From Lactococcus lactis (lineage in GTDB: Bacteria; Bacillota; Bacilli; Lactobacillales; Streptococcaceae), in the NCBI RefSeq assembly GCF_029023865.1, contig NZ_CP118969.1, positions 744,001 through 808,000 on the forward strand: a DNA stretch of 64,000 nucleotides. The letters run 5' to 3'. This document shows positions 46,935 through 55,865 of the stretch, piece after piece. Every line of letters begins with the position of its first letter. Positions within the stretch are counted from its first letter, which is position 1. Below the pieces are notes generated by a model. The model was not told where the DNA came from and did no database searches. It worked only from the letters and a program-made list of their open reading frames with translations. The position numbers were made by a program, and so were the translations under genes.

Positions 46935-48192
46935 ATGAATGGTATTTTAAACTTTATTGTATCAGTCGCAACTACTCCAGCGCTTTTAGTTGGATTAATT
47001 GCAATGTTGGGATTGATTTTGCAGAAAAAAACAGCAAGTACAGTTATCCAAGGTTCAATTAAAACATTTGCAGGTTTTTTGGTTTTGACTGGGGGTGCGG
47101 GGATATTAGTTACCTCATTGAATCCCTTTGCAACGATGTTTCAACATGTCTTTAATGCTAAGGGAGTTGTACCATCCAATGAAGCGGTGGTTGCTTTAGC
47201 ATTAGTGAAGTATGGAACACCCGCAGCCTTAATTATGATTGTGGGATTTATTGTCAATGTAATACTTGCACGTTTTACAAGATTTAAATATATTTTCTTG
47301 ACTGGGCAAGCAATGCTCTATGTATCAACAATGTCAGCTGTTGTACTTATTTCTGCTGGACTAGGAAATGGTTGGTTGACAATCTTGTTAGGAGGAATAT
47401 TTGAAGGAACATTGCTGACAATCACACCCGCTCTAACTCAACGCTATATGCGGAAGATCACTAGTAATGATGAAGTTGCAATGGGCCATACTGGCAATAT
47501 GGGCTATGCTCTATCCGGTTGGCTTGGAGAAAAATTTGGAAATAAGGATCCAGAAAAATCAACTGAAAAATTAAATATCCCTTTATATTGTCTATGCGGT
47601 CATTCAAGCAGGGACTTTTGCAGCAGGATTTGTGGTTGTTCTTCAAGGCGTTCGTATGATTTTGTCAGAAATTATTCCAGCATTTCAAGGGATTGCTAAA
47701 AAGCTTGTTCCTAACTCAAAACCAGCATTAGATGTTCCAATAGTATTTCCTTATGCGCCCAATGCTGTTTTAATTGGATTTTTTGTCTCATTTATTGTTG
47801 GAGTTATTTCTATGCTAATAATGCTTGGCTTAGGAACAACTGTGATTATTCCTGGTGTTGTTGGTATCTTCTTTTGTGGAGGAGCAGCAGGAGTTTATGG
47901 CAATGCTTTTGGAGGTTTGCGTGGGGCGATTATCGGCTCAACAGCGAATGGATTACTGTTAGCTTGGGGTCCACTTTTAATTCTGCCTGCCTTAGGTTCG
48001 TTTGGAGCGAATTCTGCATCGACCTTTGCAGATTCAGATTATATTGTTTCAGGAGGATTGCTTGGGGTAATTGGCAAAGCTGGATCAATAGCATTAATTT
48101 CCTTTATAATAATTTTTCTCTTAATTGTATTAATGACGAGTTTGATTTTGAATAGAAGAGATAAAATTAATTCAAAAAGCAAAGAATTATAA
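46935..48192 (+). pseudogene. PTS IIC component, UlaA/SgaT type, with internal deletion and frameshift
   Basis: The first frame (46935-47699) matches UlaA-type permeases up to STEKLNIP near residue 212, then runs out of frame to a stop. The second frame resumes family similarity at IVYAVIQAGTFAAGF (from about 47597) and continues to 48192. From the known family, a ~40-residue stretch (the F-x-R-D region and one helix) is missing between these points; the combined length of ~418 against the usual ~460 agrees. Both halves otherwise keep their helices and motifs (PIVFPYAPNAVLIGF). The transporter is presumably dead. Confidence 0.85.
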
Positions 48193-48312
48193 TTGAAAAA
48201 ATAATTTTTTTGAAGATTTATAAAAACAGGTCAACCGCAACCTTTCCTACCAAAATTAAAAAGATTTTCATATAAAAACATAAAAAAAGAAAAAAATTTT
48301 AATTTCAGAGAA

Positions 48313-48341
48313 TGAAAACCGTTTCTAACTTGTGTTATAAT
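48313..48341 (+). promoter_or_regulatory. tkt promoter
   Basis: An extended -10 (TGT then TATAAT, 48333-48341) has only a weak -35 (TGAAAA, 48313-48318). The spacer starts with AAAACCGTTTCT, a cre-like sequence that fits the consensus poorly. Confidence 0.55.
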
Positions 48342-48373
48342 GTGAGTATAAATAAAAAATATGGAGAAATCTT

Positions 48374-50350
48374 ATGTTTGATACTACTGATCAATTGGCT
48401 GTAAATACGATTCGTACTCTATCATTAGATGCGATTCAAAAAGCAAATTCAGGACATCCTGGACTTCCAATGGGCTCTGCACCAATGGCTTATGTACTTT
48501 GGAGCAAATTTCTTAATGTGAACCCTAAGACAAGTCGTAAATGGTCAAATCGTGACCGTTTTGTCTTGTCTGCTGGTCATGGTTCTGCAATGTTATATAG
48601 TTTATTACATTTGGCAGGTTATAATGTAACGACTGATGATTTAAAAGGTTTCCGTCAATGGCAATCAAAAACACCGGGACATCCAGAAGTTAATCATACA
48701 GATGGTGTTGAAGCAACAACAGGTCCTTTAGGACAAGGAATTGCCAATGCTGTCGGTATGGCAATGGCTGAAGCACATTTAGCTGCGCAATACAATAAAC
48801 CTGGTTTTGATATTGTTGACCATTACACTTACGCCTTAAATGGTGATGGTGATTTGATGGAAGGTGTTTCACAAGAAGCAGCTTCACTTGCAGGTAAATT
48901 GAAACTTGGTAAATTGATTCTTTTCTATGATTCAAATAATATTTCTCTAGATGGTGACTTATCTATGTCATTTATTGATGATATTCAAAAACGTTTTGAA
49001 TCATATGGCTGGCAACATTTATTGGTAAAAGATGGAAATGATTTAGAAGAAATTGCAGCAGCTGTTGAAGTGGCTAAAGCTGAAAAATCTAAACCAACAA
49101 TTATTGAAGTTAAAACAGTCATTGGTTTTGGTGCCGAAAAACAAGGAACTTCAGCAGTTCACGGAGCTCCTCTTGGAGCTGAAGGTGTTGCATTTGCCAA
49201 GAAAGCATATGGTTGGGATTACCCTGAATTTACAGTTCCTGAAGAAGTTTCAAAACGCTTTTTAGAAACGACAGTTGCGCGTGGTGAAGCAATGGAGCAA
49301 GTATGGCGCAATACTTTTGATGATTATTCTGAAAAATACCCTGAGCTTGCTGAGCAATACGCAAAAGCTTTTGAAAATGAAACGCCAGAGCTTACTTTGA
49401 CCAAGCATGAAATGGAAACAAGCAAGGCCAGCCGTGTAACTTCACAAGAATCTATCCAAGAATTATCAGCTCAAATGCCAAATCTTTGGGGCGGGTCTGC
49501 TGACCTTTCGGCTTCAAATAATACAATGGTTAAAGTTGAAGAAGACTTCATGCCAGATAACTATGCTGGACGTAATATTTGGTTTGGTGTACGTGAATTT
49601 GCGATGGGAGCCATTATGAATGGGATTGCTTTGCATGGTGGAACTCGTGTCTATGGTGGAACATTCTTCGTCTTCTCAAACTACATGCTTCCTTCTGTTC
49701 GGATGGCTGCTCTACAAAGCTTGCCAGTCACTTATGTTTGGACACATGATTCCATTGCTGTTGGGGAAGATGGTCCAACTCACGAACCTGTTGAACAATT
49801 AGCTTCTGTTCGCTCAATTCCTAATTTGGATGTAATTCGTCCAGCTGATGGAAATGAAGTAGTGGCTGCATGGCGTCGTGCTGCATCAAGTAAAAGCCGC
49901 CCAACCGCACTTATTTTGACTCGTCAAAATCTTCCAGTTTTACCTGATACTTATGAATTGGCTGAAGAAGGTCTGAATCGTGGGGCCTATATTCTTTCAA
50001 AAGAAGAAGGAAAACTTGAAGGAATCATCATTGCGACTGGTTCAGAAGTAGCATTAGCTCTTGAAGCTAAGAAGACTTTGGGTTCTGGCATTCGTGTCGT
50101 TTCAATGCCTTCAATGAATATTTTTGACGAACAAGAAGCAGCTTATCGCGAAGAAATTTTACCAAAAGCTGTAAGACGTCGTTTAGCGATTGAAGCTGGT
50201 ACAAGTTACGGATGGGGTAAATATGTTGGACTTGATGGTGCAACAGTTACAGTAGATACTTGGGGCGCTTCGGCACCAGCAAATATCGTTCTTCCGGCTT
50301 ACGGATTTACTGCTGAAAATGTAGTTAAAGCATACAAAGAGCTTGACTAA
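48374..50350 (+). CDS. tkt: transketolase
   Basis: Moves two-carbon units among pentose and other sugar phosphates using thiamine diphosphate. The 658 residues fit the family: N-terminal [20 protein letters not shown], the ThDP/Mg motif [22 protein letters not shown] (split by region at 154-175), the pyrimidine domain with [13 protein letters not shown], and the TKC domain. It sits after the broken PTS, with its own promoter, and is probably needed for ribose or pentose use. Confidence 0.96.
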   Translation: MFDTTDQLAVNTIRTLSLDAIQKANSGHPGLPMGSAPMAYVLWSKFLNVNPKTSRKWSNRDRFVLSAGHGSAMLYSLLHLAGYNVTTDDLKGFRQWQSKTPGHPEVNHTDGVEATTGPLGQGIANAVGMAMAEAHLAAQYNKPGFDIVDHYTYALNGDGDLMEGVSQEAASLAGKLKLGKLILFYDSNNISLDGDLSMSFIDDIQKRFESYGWQHLLVKDGNDLEEIAAAVEVAKAEKSKPTIIEVKTVIGFGAEKQGTSAVHGAPLGAEGVAFAKKAYGWDYPEFTVPEEVSKRFLETTVARGEAMEQVWRNTFDDYSEKYPELAEQYAKAFENETPELTLTKHEMETSKASRVTSQESIQELSAQMPNLWGGSADLSASNNTMVKVEEDFMPDNYAGRNIWFGVREFAMGAIMNGIALHGGTRVYGGTFFVFSNYMLPSVRMAALQSLPVTYVWTHDSIAVGEDGPTHEPVEQLASVRSIPNLDVIRPADGNEVVAAWRRAASSKSRPTALILTRQNLPVLPDTYELAEEGLNRGAYILSKEEGKLEGIIIATGSEVALALEAKKTLGSGIRVVSMPSMNIFDEQEAAYREEILPKAVRRRLAIEAGTSYGWGKYVGLDGATVTVDTWGASAPANIVLPAYGFTAENVVKAYKELD

Positions 50351-50356
50351 TATTGA

Positions 50357-50391
50357 AAAAGGAGTTCTGATTTTTTGTCAGAGCTCTTTTG
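50357..50391 (+). terminator. terminator of tkt
   Basis: GAGTTCTGA pairs with TCAGAGCTC around a T-rich loop and is followed by TTTT. A CTGTCAG lies about 12 bp downstream. Confidence 0.78.
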
Positions 50392-50444
50392 ATTACAAAC
50401 AAGTCTGTCAGTAAATTTTAATTAAAAAATAGAAAGGAAATAAG

Positions 50445-50699
50445 ATGGGAATTTTACTTGCAATTATTGTGGGAGTAGCTTCAATTTTGAACTTAATGTA
50501 TGGACAAAATCAGCCAATCCAATATTTACTGACAGTTCTGTCAGTAATATCTTTAATCCTTTATCGTGGGAAAAGAACTAAAAGGGTTCATTATAATGGA
50601 TATGGTCAGAATTATTTTACGATAGGATTTACTATTTGTATCCTTAGTTTTGTGGGAACGGTAGGAATTTTGATTGGCTTCTTGTTTCATTTAGCATAA
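50445..50699 (+). CDS. small membrane protein, 84 aa
   Basis: Unrecognised. Three hydrophobic segments (about 3-18, 26-40 and 57-82) are joined by a basic stretch YRGKRTKRVHY. ATG 50445 follows AAAGGA, so translation is likely. Both an ACTGACAG and a CTGTCAG lie side by side within the coding sequence, at about 50527-50545. No operon partner is evident. Confidence 0.6.
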   Translation: MGILLAIIVGVASILNLMYGQNQPIQYLLTVLSVISLILYRGKRTKRVHYNGYGQNYFTIGFTICILSFVGTVGILIGFLFHLA

Positions 50700-50714
50700 T
50701 ATGTTAAAATTTAA

Positions 50715-50885
50715 GTATGCGATGAGTCGAATAATTCTACTTTGTAGAATTTCGAAGCTAAGGAATACTGGGAAATTGGGTTTTCCGCGCAGGAAGCGTG
50801 AGTATTTGTCAAATTGTGTGAACCTTTTTGACACACTTTTAGTGCCTTTAAAAGCCCTCGAAAGAGGGCTTTTTTTACGTAACGA
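50715..50885 (+). ncRNA. unassigned structured RNA with terminator
   Basis: The 371-bp stretch before glpF begins with a likely non-coding RNA. A first hairpin pairs TCGAA-ATTCTAC with GTAGAAT-TTCGA around TTT. A second region pairs AATACT with AGTATT and encloses GGGAAA/TTTTCC and CGC/GCG. TGTCAAA can pair with TTTGACA. The stem AAAGCCCTC/GAGGGCTTT, with a GAAA loop, and a T7 run end it near 50878. A possible promoter is TTGTTT and TAAAAT across the 50682-50710 region. I could not match SRP RNA, tmRNA or a known riboswitch; 6S RNA is possible but unproven. From 50886 to 51070 I see only AT-rich promoter sequence. Confidence 0.55.
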
Positions 50886-51070
50886 TTAAAATAATTAATA
50901 AAAAAATCTTGTTATAATCAGATGAATACAATGCTGAAAAAACTTCAAAACAATCTATTATAGGAGTTAATCATATTTTCAATGTTATTATTAGCAAGAG
51001 TTAAGAAAAATATGATAAAATTAAAGTGTCAACATCTTTATATATTTTTTAAAATAGAAAGGAAATTATC

Positions 51071-51934
51071 ATGGATGTTTCATGGATGACAAAATATATT
51101 GCTGAGGGATTGGGAACTATGCTTCTCGTCTTGCTTGGTAATGGTACAATTGCTGGGGTAACCCTCAAAGGCTCTAAAAATGAGGGCATGGGTGGTCTTG
51201 CAATTGCATGGGGATACGGAATTGCGATTTTAGTTCCTGTACTTGCTTTTGCAAATGTTTCAGGTGCACATATTAACCCAGCAATTACAATTGGACTCGC
51301 TTCAGCTGGTTATTTCCCTTGGGCACATGTTGCACAATATATTTTGGCACAACTTATTGGTGCAATTATTGGTCAATTACTTGTTGTAGCGATTTATAAA
51401 GAATACTTCGCTAAAACTAATGATGGAGCAATTTCTTTAGGCGCTTTTTCAACAACTAACGCTTTGGATAATGGTTCAAATCGTGGAAAAGCAATTTTCA
51501 ACGGATTTATCAATGAAGTAATCGGAATGTTTGTATTTGTTTTCGGAATTCTCAGTTTTACAACGAACTTCTTTGGTGCAGAATCAATCAAATGGATGAC
51601 AAGTTACGCTCAACAACAAGGAGCTGATGTTACAGCGAATGCAACAGTAAGCCAAATTTGGGCTTCTGTTTCAGGCGCTTCATCATCTAAAATGATTGGT
51701 GCGCTTGCTATTGGTTTGATGTTTGTTGGTTTGGTTACAGCATTTGGTGGACCAACTGGTGCAGCATTGAATCCAGCACGTGACCTTGGTCCTCGTATCG
51801 TTTATAGCTTCTTGCCACAATCAGTTGTTGGTGAAAATAAAGACGCTAAATGGTGGTACGCTTGGGTTCCAGTTGTTGCCACAATCGTTGGTGCAGTAAT
51901 TGCAGCTACAGTCTTTAAACTTATGTTTAAATAA
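51071..51934 (+). CDS. glpF: aquaglyceroporin (MIP family glycerol facilitator)
   Basis: A membrane channel of 287 residues for glycerol, water or small solutes. Both NPA half-helix motifs are intact: GAHINPA at 65-71 and ALNPARD at 232-238. The aspartate after the second NPAR is the mark of glycerol-conducting members. A long loop (about 165-205, Thr/Ala/Ser-rich) separates helices 4 and 5, larger than in E. coli GlpF. No glycerol kinase is nearby, so it may serve solute or lactic acid flux instead. Confidence 0.92.
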   Translation: MDVSWMTKYIAEGLGTMLLVLLGNGTIAGVTLKGSKNEGMGGLAIAWGYGIAILVPVLAFANVSGAHINPAITIGLASAGYFPWAHVAQYILAQLIGAIIGQLLVVAIYKEYFAKTNDGAISLGAFSTTNALDNGSNRGKAIFNGFINEVIGMFVFVFGILSFTTNFFGAESIKWMTSYAQQQGADVTANATVSQIWASVSGASSSKMIGALAIGLMFVGLVTAFGGPTGAALNPARDLGPRIVYSFLPQSVVGENKDAKWWYAWVPVVATIVGAVIAATVFKLMFK

Positions 51935-51945
51935 AAACAAAAATT

Positions 51946-51968
51946 TCTGTCGAAAGGCAGATTTTTTC
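51946..51968 (+). terminator. terminator of glpF
   Basis: TCTGTC/GGCAGA (one G-U) with a GAAA loop is followed by TTTTTT. Confidence 0.78.
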
Positions 51969-52028
51969 TTGCCCTTAGAACTTAAAAGCGCTATAATAAT
52001 TATAATTTACTGAAAAGGACAGACAATT

Positions 52029-53105
52029 ATGACACAATATAATATCGCCGTCGTTGGTGTTACTGGTGCCGTGGGTACACGTATGCTTGAACAATTAGAA
52101 GAATCTACACTTCCTATAGAAACCGTACGTGCGCTTGCAAGTAAACGTTCGGCAGGAAAAATTGTTGAATTTAAGGGGCAAGAGCTTGTTGTAGAAGAAT
52201 TGACTGAGGATAGTTTTGAAGGTATTGATATTGCTCTTTTTTCAGCCGGAGGCTCAGTATCAGAAAAATATGCCCCTTATGCTGTAAAAGCTGGAGCTGT
52301 TGTCGTAGATAACACCTCATTTTTCCGTCAAAACCCTAATGTCCCCTTGGTTGTTCCAGAAGTTAATGCACATGCTTTGGAAAAACACAATGGAATAATT
52401 GCCTGTCCTAATTGCTCAACGATTCAAATGATGGTTGCTTTAGAGCCGATTCGTCAAGCTTATGGGCTTGAGCGAGTAATTGTCAGCACTTATCAAGCGG
52501 TCTCTGGTGCGGGTCAATCAGCAATTAATGAAACAAATCGTGAACTCCAAGAAGCACTTGATGGAAAAGCACTGACAGAATTGTCAGCAGAAATTTTACC
52601 GTCTGCTGGAGATAAAAAACATTATCCAATTGCTTACAATGCGCTTGCACAAATTGATGTATTTACTGACAACGATTATACTTATGAAGAAATGAAAATG
52701 ACAAATGAAACCAAGAAAATCATGGAAGATGATTCAATTGCGGTTTCGGCAACTTGTGTCAGAATTCCAGTTCTTTACGGTCATTCTGAGTCAGTTTATG
52801 TTGAAACGAAAAAAGTAGCAGATATTGCTGAGGTTAAACGTTTGATTTCTGAATTCCCAGGAGCTGTTTTAGAAGATGATGTTGCTCATCAAATTTATCC
52901 ACAAGCCATTAATTCAGTTGGTCGTCGTGAAACTTTTGTGGGTCGTATTCGCCGTGATTTGGATGCAGCAAATGGGATTCATCTTTGGGTAGTTTCTGAC
53001 AATTTACTCAAAGGAGCAGCTTGGAATTCTGTTCAAATTGCTGAAACGCTACATGAGCGTGGCTTAGTTAGACCAACTCATGAGTTAAAATTTGAACTGA
53101 AATAA
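52029..53105 (+). CDS. asd: aspartate-semialdehyde dehydrogenase
   Basis: Reduces aspartyl-phosphate in the lysine, threonine and methionine pathway. The 358 residues start with the NADP-binding [14 protein letters not shown]; the nucleophile C129 is in ACPNCST, and the catalytic histidine region is [13 protein letters not shown]-like [13 protein letters not shown] 52029 follows AAAGGA. It lies about 0.8 kb before dapA, which takes its product, with a Nudix gene between. Confidence 0.95.
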   Translation: MTQYNIAVVGVTGAVGTRMLEQLEESTLPIETVRALASKRSAGKIVEFKGQELVVEELTEDSFEGIDIALFSAGGSVSEKYAPYAVKAGAVVVDNTSFFRQNPNVPLVVPEVNAHALEKHNGIIACPNCSTIQMMVALEPIRQAYGLERVIVSTYQAVSGAGQSAINETNRELQEALDGKALTELSAEILPSAGDKKHYPIAYNALAQIDVFTDNDYTYEEMKMTNETKKIMEDDSIAVSATCVRIPVLYGHSESVYVETKKVADIAEVKRLISEFPGAVLEDDVAHQIYPQAINSVGRRETFVGRIRRDLDAANGIHLWVVSDNLLKGAAWNSVQIAETLHERGLVRPTHELKFELK

Positions 53106-53115
53106 TGTCTGTTAA

Positions 53116-53571
53116 ATGAGTTATATCAGTAAAATTCGTGAAAAAATTGGCCATGAGCTTTTGATTTATCTGGGAGCAGGCGTTATTGTCTATTCTGATG
53201 AAAAAATCCTCTTACAAAAATGTAAAGATAACGGAACTTGGGTTTTACATGCGGGTGGCATAGAAGTTGGTGAAGAACTTGAGGAAACTGCTCGCCGAGA
53301 ATTATTTGAAGAAACGGGACTAAAAGCAGGTAAACTTGAGCTTTTAGGAATTTATTCAGGACAAGACCGTTTTATAACTTATCCCAATATGGACCAAGTT
53401 TATATGCCAGGCCTTTATTATATTTGTCGAGATTTCACAGGGAGTTTAAGACCACAAATGAGTGAAGTTGAAGAGCTGAAATGGTTTAAATTTAAAGAAA
53501 TTCCAAAAAATATTCATGAGCCAAATCGCCGTGTTATCGAAGATTTCATCCAATTAATTGCGAAAGAATAA
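53116..53571 (+). CDS. Nudix hydrolase
   Basis: Hydrolyses a nucleoside diphosphate linked to another group; the substrate is unknown. The 151 residues contain a full Nudix box (G at about 52, then E, then RELFEETGL) with all Mg-binding glutamates. No Shine-Dalgarno precedes ATG 53116, only ten bases after the asd stop, so translation may depend on asd. Confidence 0.87.
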   Translation: MSYISKIREKIGHELLIYLGAGVIVYSDEKILLQKCKDNGTWVLHAGGIEVGEELEETARRELFEETGLKAGKLELLGIYSGQDRFITYPNMDQVYMPGLYYICRDFTGSLRPQMSEVEELKWFKFKEIPKNIHEPNRRVIEDFIQLIAKE

Positions 53572-53623
53572 TAAACTAGACTGTATAAAAATAAAATTTT
53601 TGACCTCGTTTACTAAAGTATGC

Positions 53624-53865
53624 TATAATAGGTCAAACAAAATTAGAGGTTGCGAAGACGAAGAAGTTAGTGGAGCGGTGAACGCACTGAAGCTGATGGC
53701 GGCGTTCTTTGCCGAAAGAAAAATTGTCACAAAATTTTTCTTGGGCTGTGTGGTTAAATCCTACAGACTGTCTTTCTGTCAGTACTGACAGAAAGGGGAG
53801 CTAATCAAAATCATTTTTGACGAACTTTTGAGAACCTCTTTTGCATAAAAAGAGGTTCTTTTTGA
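53624..53865 (+). promoter_or_regulatory. lysine riboswitch (L-box) with terminator, controlling dapA
   Basis: An extended -10 (TGC then TATAAT, 53624-53629) with TTGACC 18 bp upstream starts the leader. From 53645 the conserved L-box elements follow in order: AGAGGTTGCGAAGACG, AAGTTAGTGGAG, GCTGATGGCGGCG, TTTGCCGAAAG and TTGGGCTGTGTGGTTAAATCC. A 24-base perfect palindrome of the dispersed motif is at 53772-53795. The terminator AGAACCTCTTTT/AAAAGAGGTTCT at 53831-53859 ends in TTTT. Lysine binding would stop transcription before dapA. Confidence 0.9.
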
Positions 53866-53911
53866 CCTCTTGACAAGAGCTTGTCAGTAAGCTCACACAT
53901 AAGGAGAAATT

Positions 53912-54805
53912 ATGTCAGCAAAAGAAACAATTGAAAAATTACAAAATGCACGTATCATCACGGCCCTAGTGACCCCTTTTAAAGAAAATGGCCAAATTAA
54001 TTTTGGAGCATTTCCTAAGCTCATTGAGGATTTACTTGCTAATCATACGGAAGGCCTTATCTTAGCTGGAACAACGGCTGAATCGCCTACTCTTACTCAT
54101 GATGAAGAATTGGCAATTTTTGCTGCGGTTAATAAAATAGTGGATGGCCGTATTCCATTGATTGCAGGTGTTGGGACTAATGACACACGTGATTCGGTTG
54201 AATTTGTCAAAGAAGTTGCTGAACTTGGTTACATCGATGCGGGACTTGCAGTGACTCCTTATTACAACAAACCTTCTCAAGAAGGAATTTATCAACATTT
54301 TAAAGCCATTGCTACTGCGAGTGATTTGCCAATTATTTTGTATAATATTCCAGGAAGGGTGGTCACTGAAATTCAGGTAGAGACCATCTTACGATTAGCA
54401 GAACTGGAAAATGTAATTGCCATCAAAGAATGTACAAATACTGATAATCTGGCTTATCTCATTGAAAAGCTACCCAAAGACTTTTTAGTTTATACTGGAG
54501 AAGATGGGCTAGCTTTTCACACTAAAGCTTTGGGAGGTCAGGGTGTAATCTCGGTTGCCAGTCATATCCTAGGTCAAGAATTTTTTGAAATGTTTGCAGA
54601 AATAGACCAGGGCTCTATTCAAAAAGCAGCGGCTATCCAAAGAAAAATATTACCCAAAATAAATGCACTTTTTAGTGTCACAAGTCCGGCTCCAATCAAA
54701 ACGGTTTTGAATGCAAAAGGATATGAAGTTGGTGGCTTACGTTTACCACTTGTAGCTTGTACTACTGAGGAAAGTAAAATAATTCTTGAAAAAATTGGAA
54801 ATTAA
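53912..54805 (+). CDS. dapA: 4-hydroxy-tetrahydrodipicolinate synthase
   Basis: Condenses pyruvate with aspartate semialdehyde, the first step committed to diaminopimelate and lysine. The 297 residues form a TIM barrel with the Schiff-base lysine K172 (IAIKECTN), the tyrosine in ILYNIPGRV and the GTTAESPTL pyruvate site. That last motif is GTTGE in many species, but A is common in lactic acid bacteria. ATG 53912 follows AAGGAG. It is under the L-box upstream. Confidence 0.96.
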   Translation: MSAKETIEKLQNARIITALVTPFKENGQINFGAFPKLIEDLLANHTEGLILAGTTAESPTLTHDEELAIFAAVNKIVDGRIPLIAGVGTNDTRDSVEFVKEVAELGYIDAGLAVTPYYNKPSQEGIYQHFKAIATASDLPIILYNIPGRVVTEIQVETILRLAELENVIAIKECTNTDNLAYLIEKLPKDFLVYTGEDGLAFHTKALGGQGVISVASHILGQEFFEMFAEIDQGSIQKAAAIQRKILPKINALFSVTSPAPIKTVLNAKGYEVGGLRLPLVACTTEESKIILEKIGN

Positions 54806-54831
54806 AAAATACCCTTTTAGGGTATTTTTCT
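54805..54831. terminator. bidirectional terminator between dapA and mgtC
   Basis: AATACCC/GGGTATT with a TTTTA loop has A5 and T5 flanks, so it serves both converging genes. It lies 14 bases after the original mgtC stop. Confidence 0.87.
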
Positions 54832-54844
54832 TTATAAAAGTAGG

Positions 54845-55516
54845 TCAATATTCAATTGATTTAATCTTATCATTCGATTCCAAAAGACTCATTAACGAAG
54901 CGACTTCATAAGCTTTTGGTAAGTTCAAATATAGCTCTGTTTTTAAAGAATTATTTGATTTTTTTTCAACTTTTATACTAAGAATTTTGACATCTTCCTC
55001 TTTCAGCTATTGTTGCAACAGTTGAAGCCCTTCAAAATCTTCTAATTGAAGAATAAGATGATCGCTCGTCGCTGATTTTATCCATCGATAATTTTGGTGT
55101 AAAATAATTTGAAAAAGTAAAATAAGTAAAGTAGCTACAATACCTATAAAATATAATCCAGAACCGATAGCCATCCCAATACCAGAAGTTGCCCAAATTC
55201 CAGCCGCAGTAGTCAATCCATTAACGGATTGATTGTGAACAAAAATCATTCCAGCTCCTAAAAAGCCAATACCACTTACAATTTGAGCCGCAATTCTGGA
55301 AGGATCAAGATTGACTCCATGAGTACTGATGATGTCCATAAAACCATATTTTGAGACAATAATCATTAAAGCAGCACTCAACGCAACAATTAAATGAGTA
55401 CGTGTGCCAGCATTTTTGGAACGGCTATTTCTTTCATAACCAATGGCATATCCACATACCCCAGCTAATATTAATCGAATTAACCAATCAAGTTGTGTTA
55501 AGAAAGTAATCTGCAT
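54845..55516 (-). pseudogene. MgtC/SapB family membrane protein, interrupted by an amber codon
   Basis: The first 169 codons encode a normal MgtC membrane domain (RLILAGVCGYAIGYER, GFLGAGMIF, TTAAGIWATSGIGMA) and stop at TAG 55007-55009 after LLQQ. The same frame stays open beyond it for 53 more codons to TGA 54845-54847 and encodes LKEEDVKILSIKVEKK through ASLMSLLESNDKIKSIEY, the pattern of the MgtC C-terminal ACT-like domain. One C-to-T change (CAG to TAG) explains it. The truncated membrane part may still be made. The start ATG 55516 follows AAGGAGG. Confidence 0.85.
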
Positions 55517-55865
55517 AAAATTTCCTCCTTGTCATTTAAAACTTACCTTCCATTATATCGCTATTTTGATTAGAAAAAAAGTAAGACCCATAAAAAATGA
55601 AACTGACTTGCTTTTTTACTTGCTTTGGGTTAAACTTATATTAGTGTATTCTCGGTAGAGATTGGAATGCCAATCTCTTTTATTTTAATTCTAAGTAGAA
55701 TTATCTTTTCAATATCGCTTGTCCCACTCGACCGATTTCGAGAGTGAATATGGCAAGGAAATTGCTAAAAACAGGACTGTAAATTTACTGACAGAATTTG
55801 TCAATAACTTACAGATTCTTTTTATATCGAAAAAATTATAAATTACACTGACAAGAAAGGTTTTT
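55517..55865 (+). promoter_or_regulatory. leader region of the RNase J2-like gene with attenuator-like hairpins
   Basis: This 349-bp gap holds no gene. The + strand shows a terminator-like hairpin AGAGATTGG/CCAATCTCT with an AATG loop at 55657-55678 followed by TTTATTTT. A second hairpin, TAATTCTA/TAGAATTA, lies at 55686-55703, and an imperfect stem CACTC/GAGTG lies near 55725-55750. One ACTGACAG copy is at about 55788. On the minus strand, TATAAT near 55552-55557 suits the mgtC promoter. Confidence 0.6.

Noticed and set aside
48309-48325. cre site in the tkt promoter
   Set aside because: AAAACCGTTTC has a misplaced centre and matches about 10 of 14 positions in either direction.
50701-50889. 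Open frame of 62 codons after the 84-aa gene
   Set aside because: It has no ribosome site, crosses several strong hairpins and a terminator, and reads as non-coding RNA.
53558-53788. Open frame of 76 codons before dapA
   Set aside because: It overlaps the lysine riboswitch, whose conserved elements explain the sequence.
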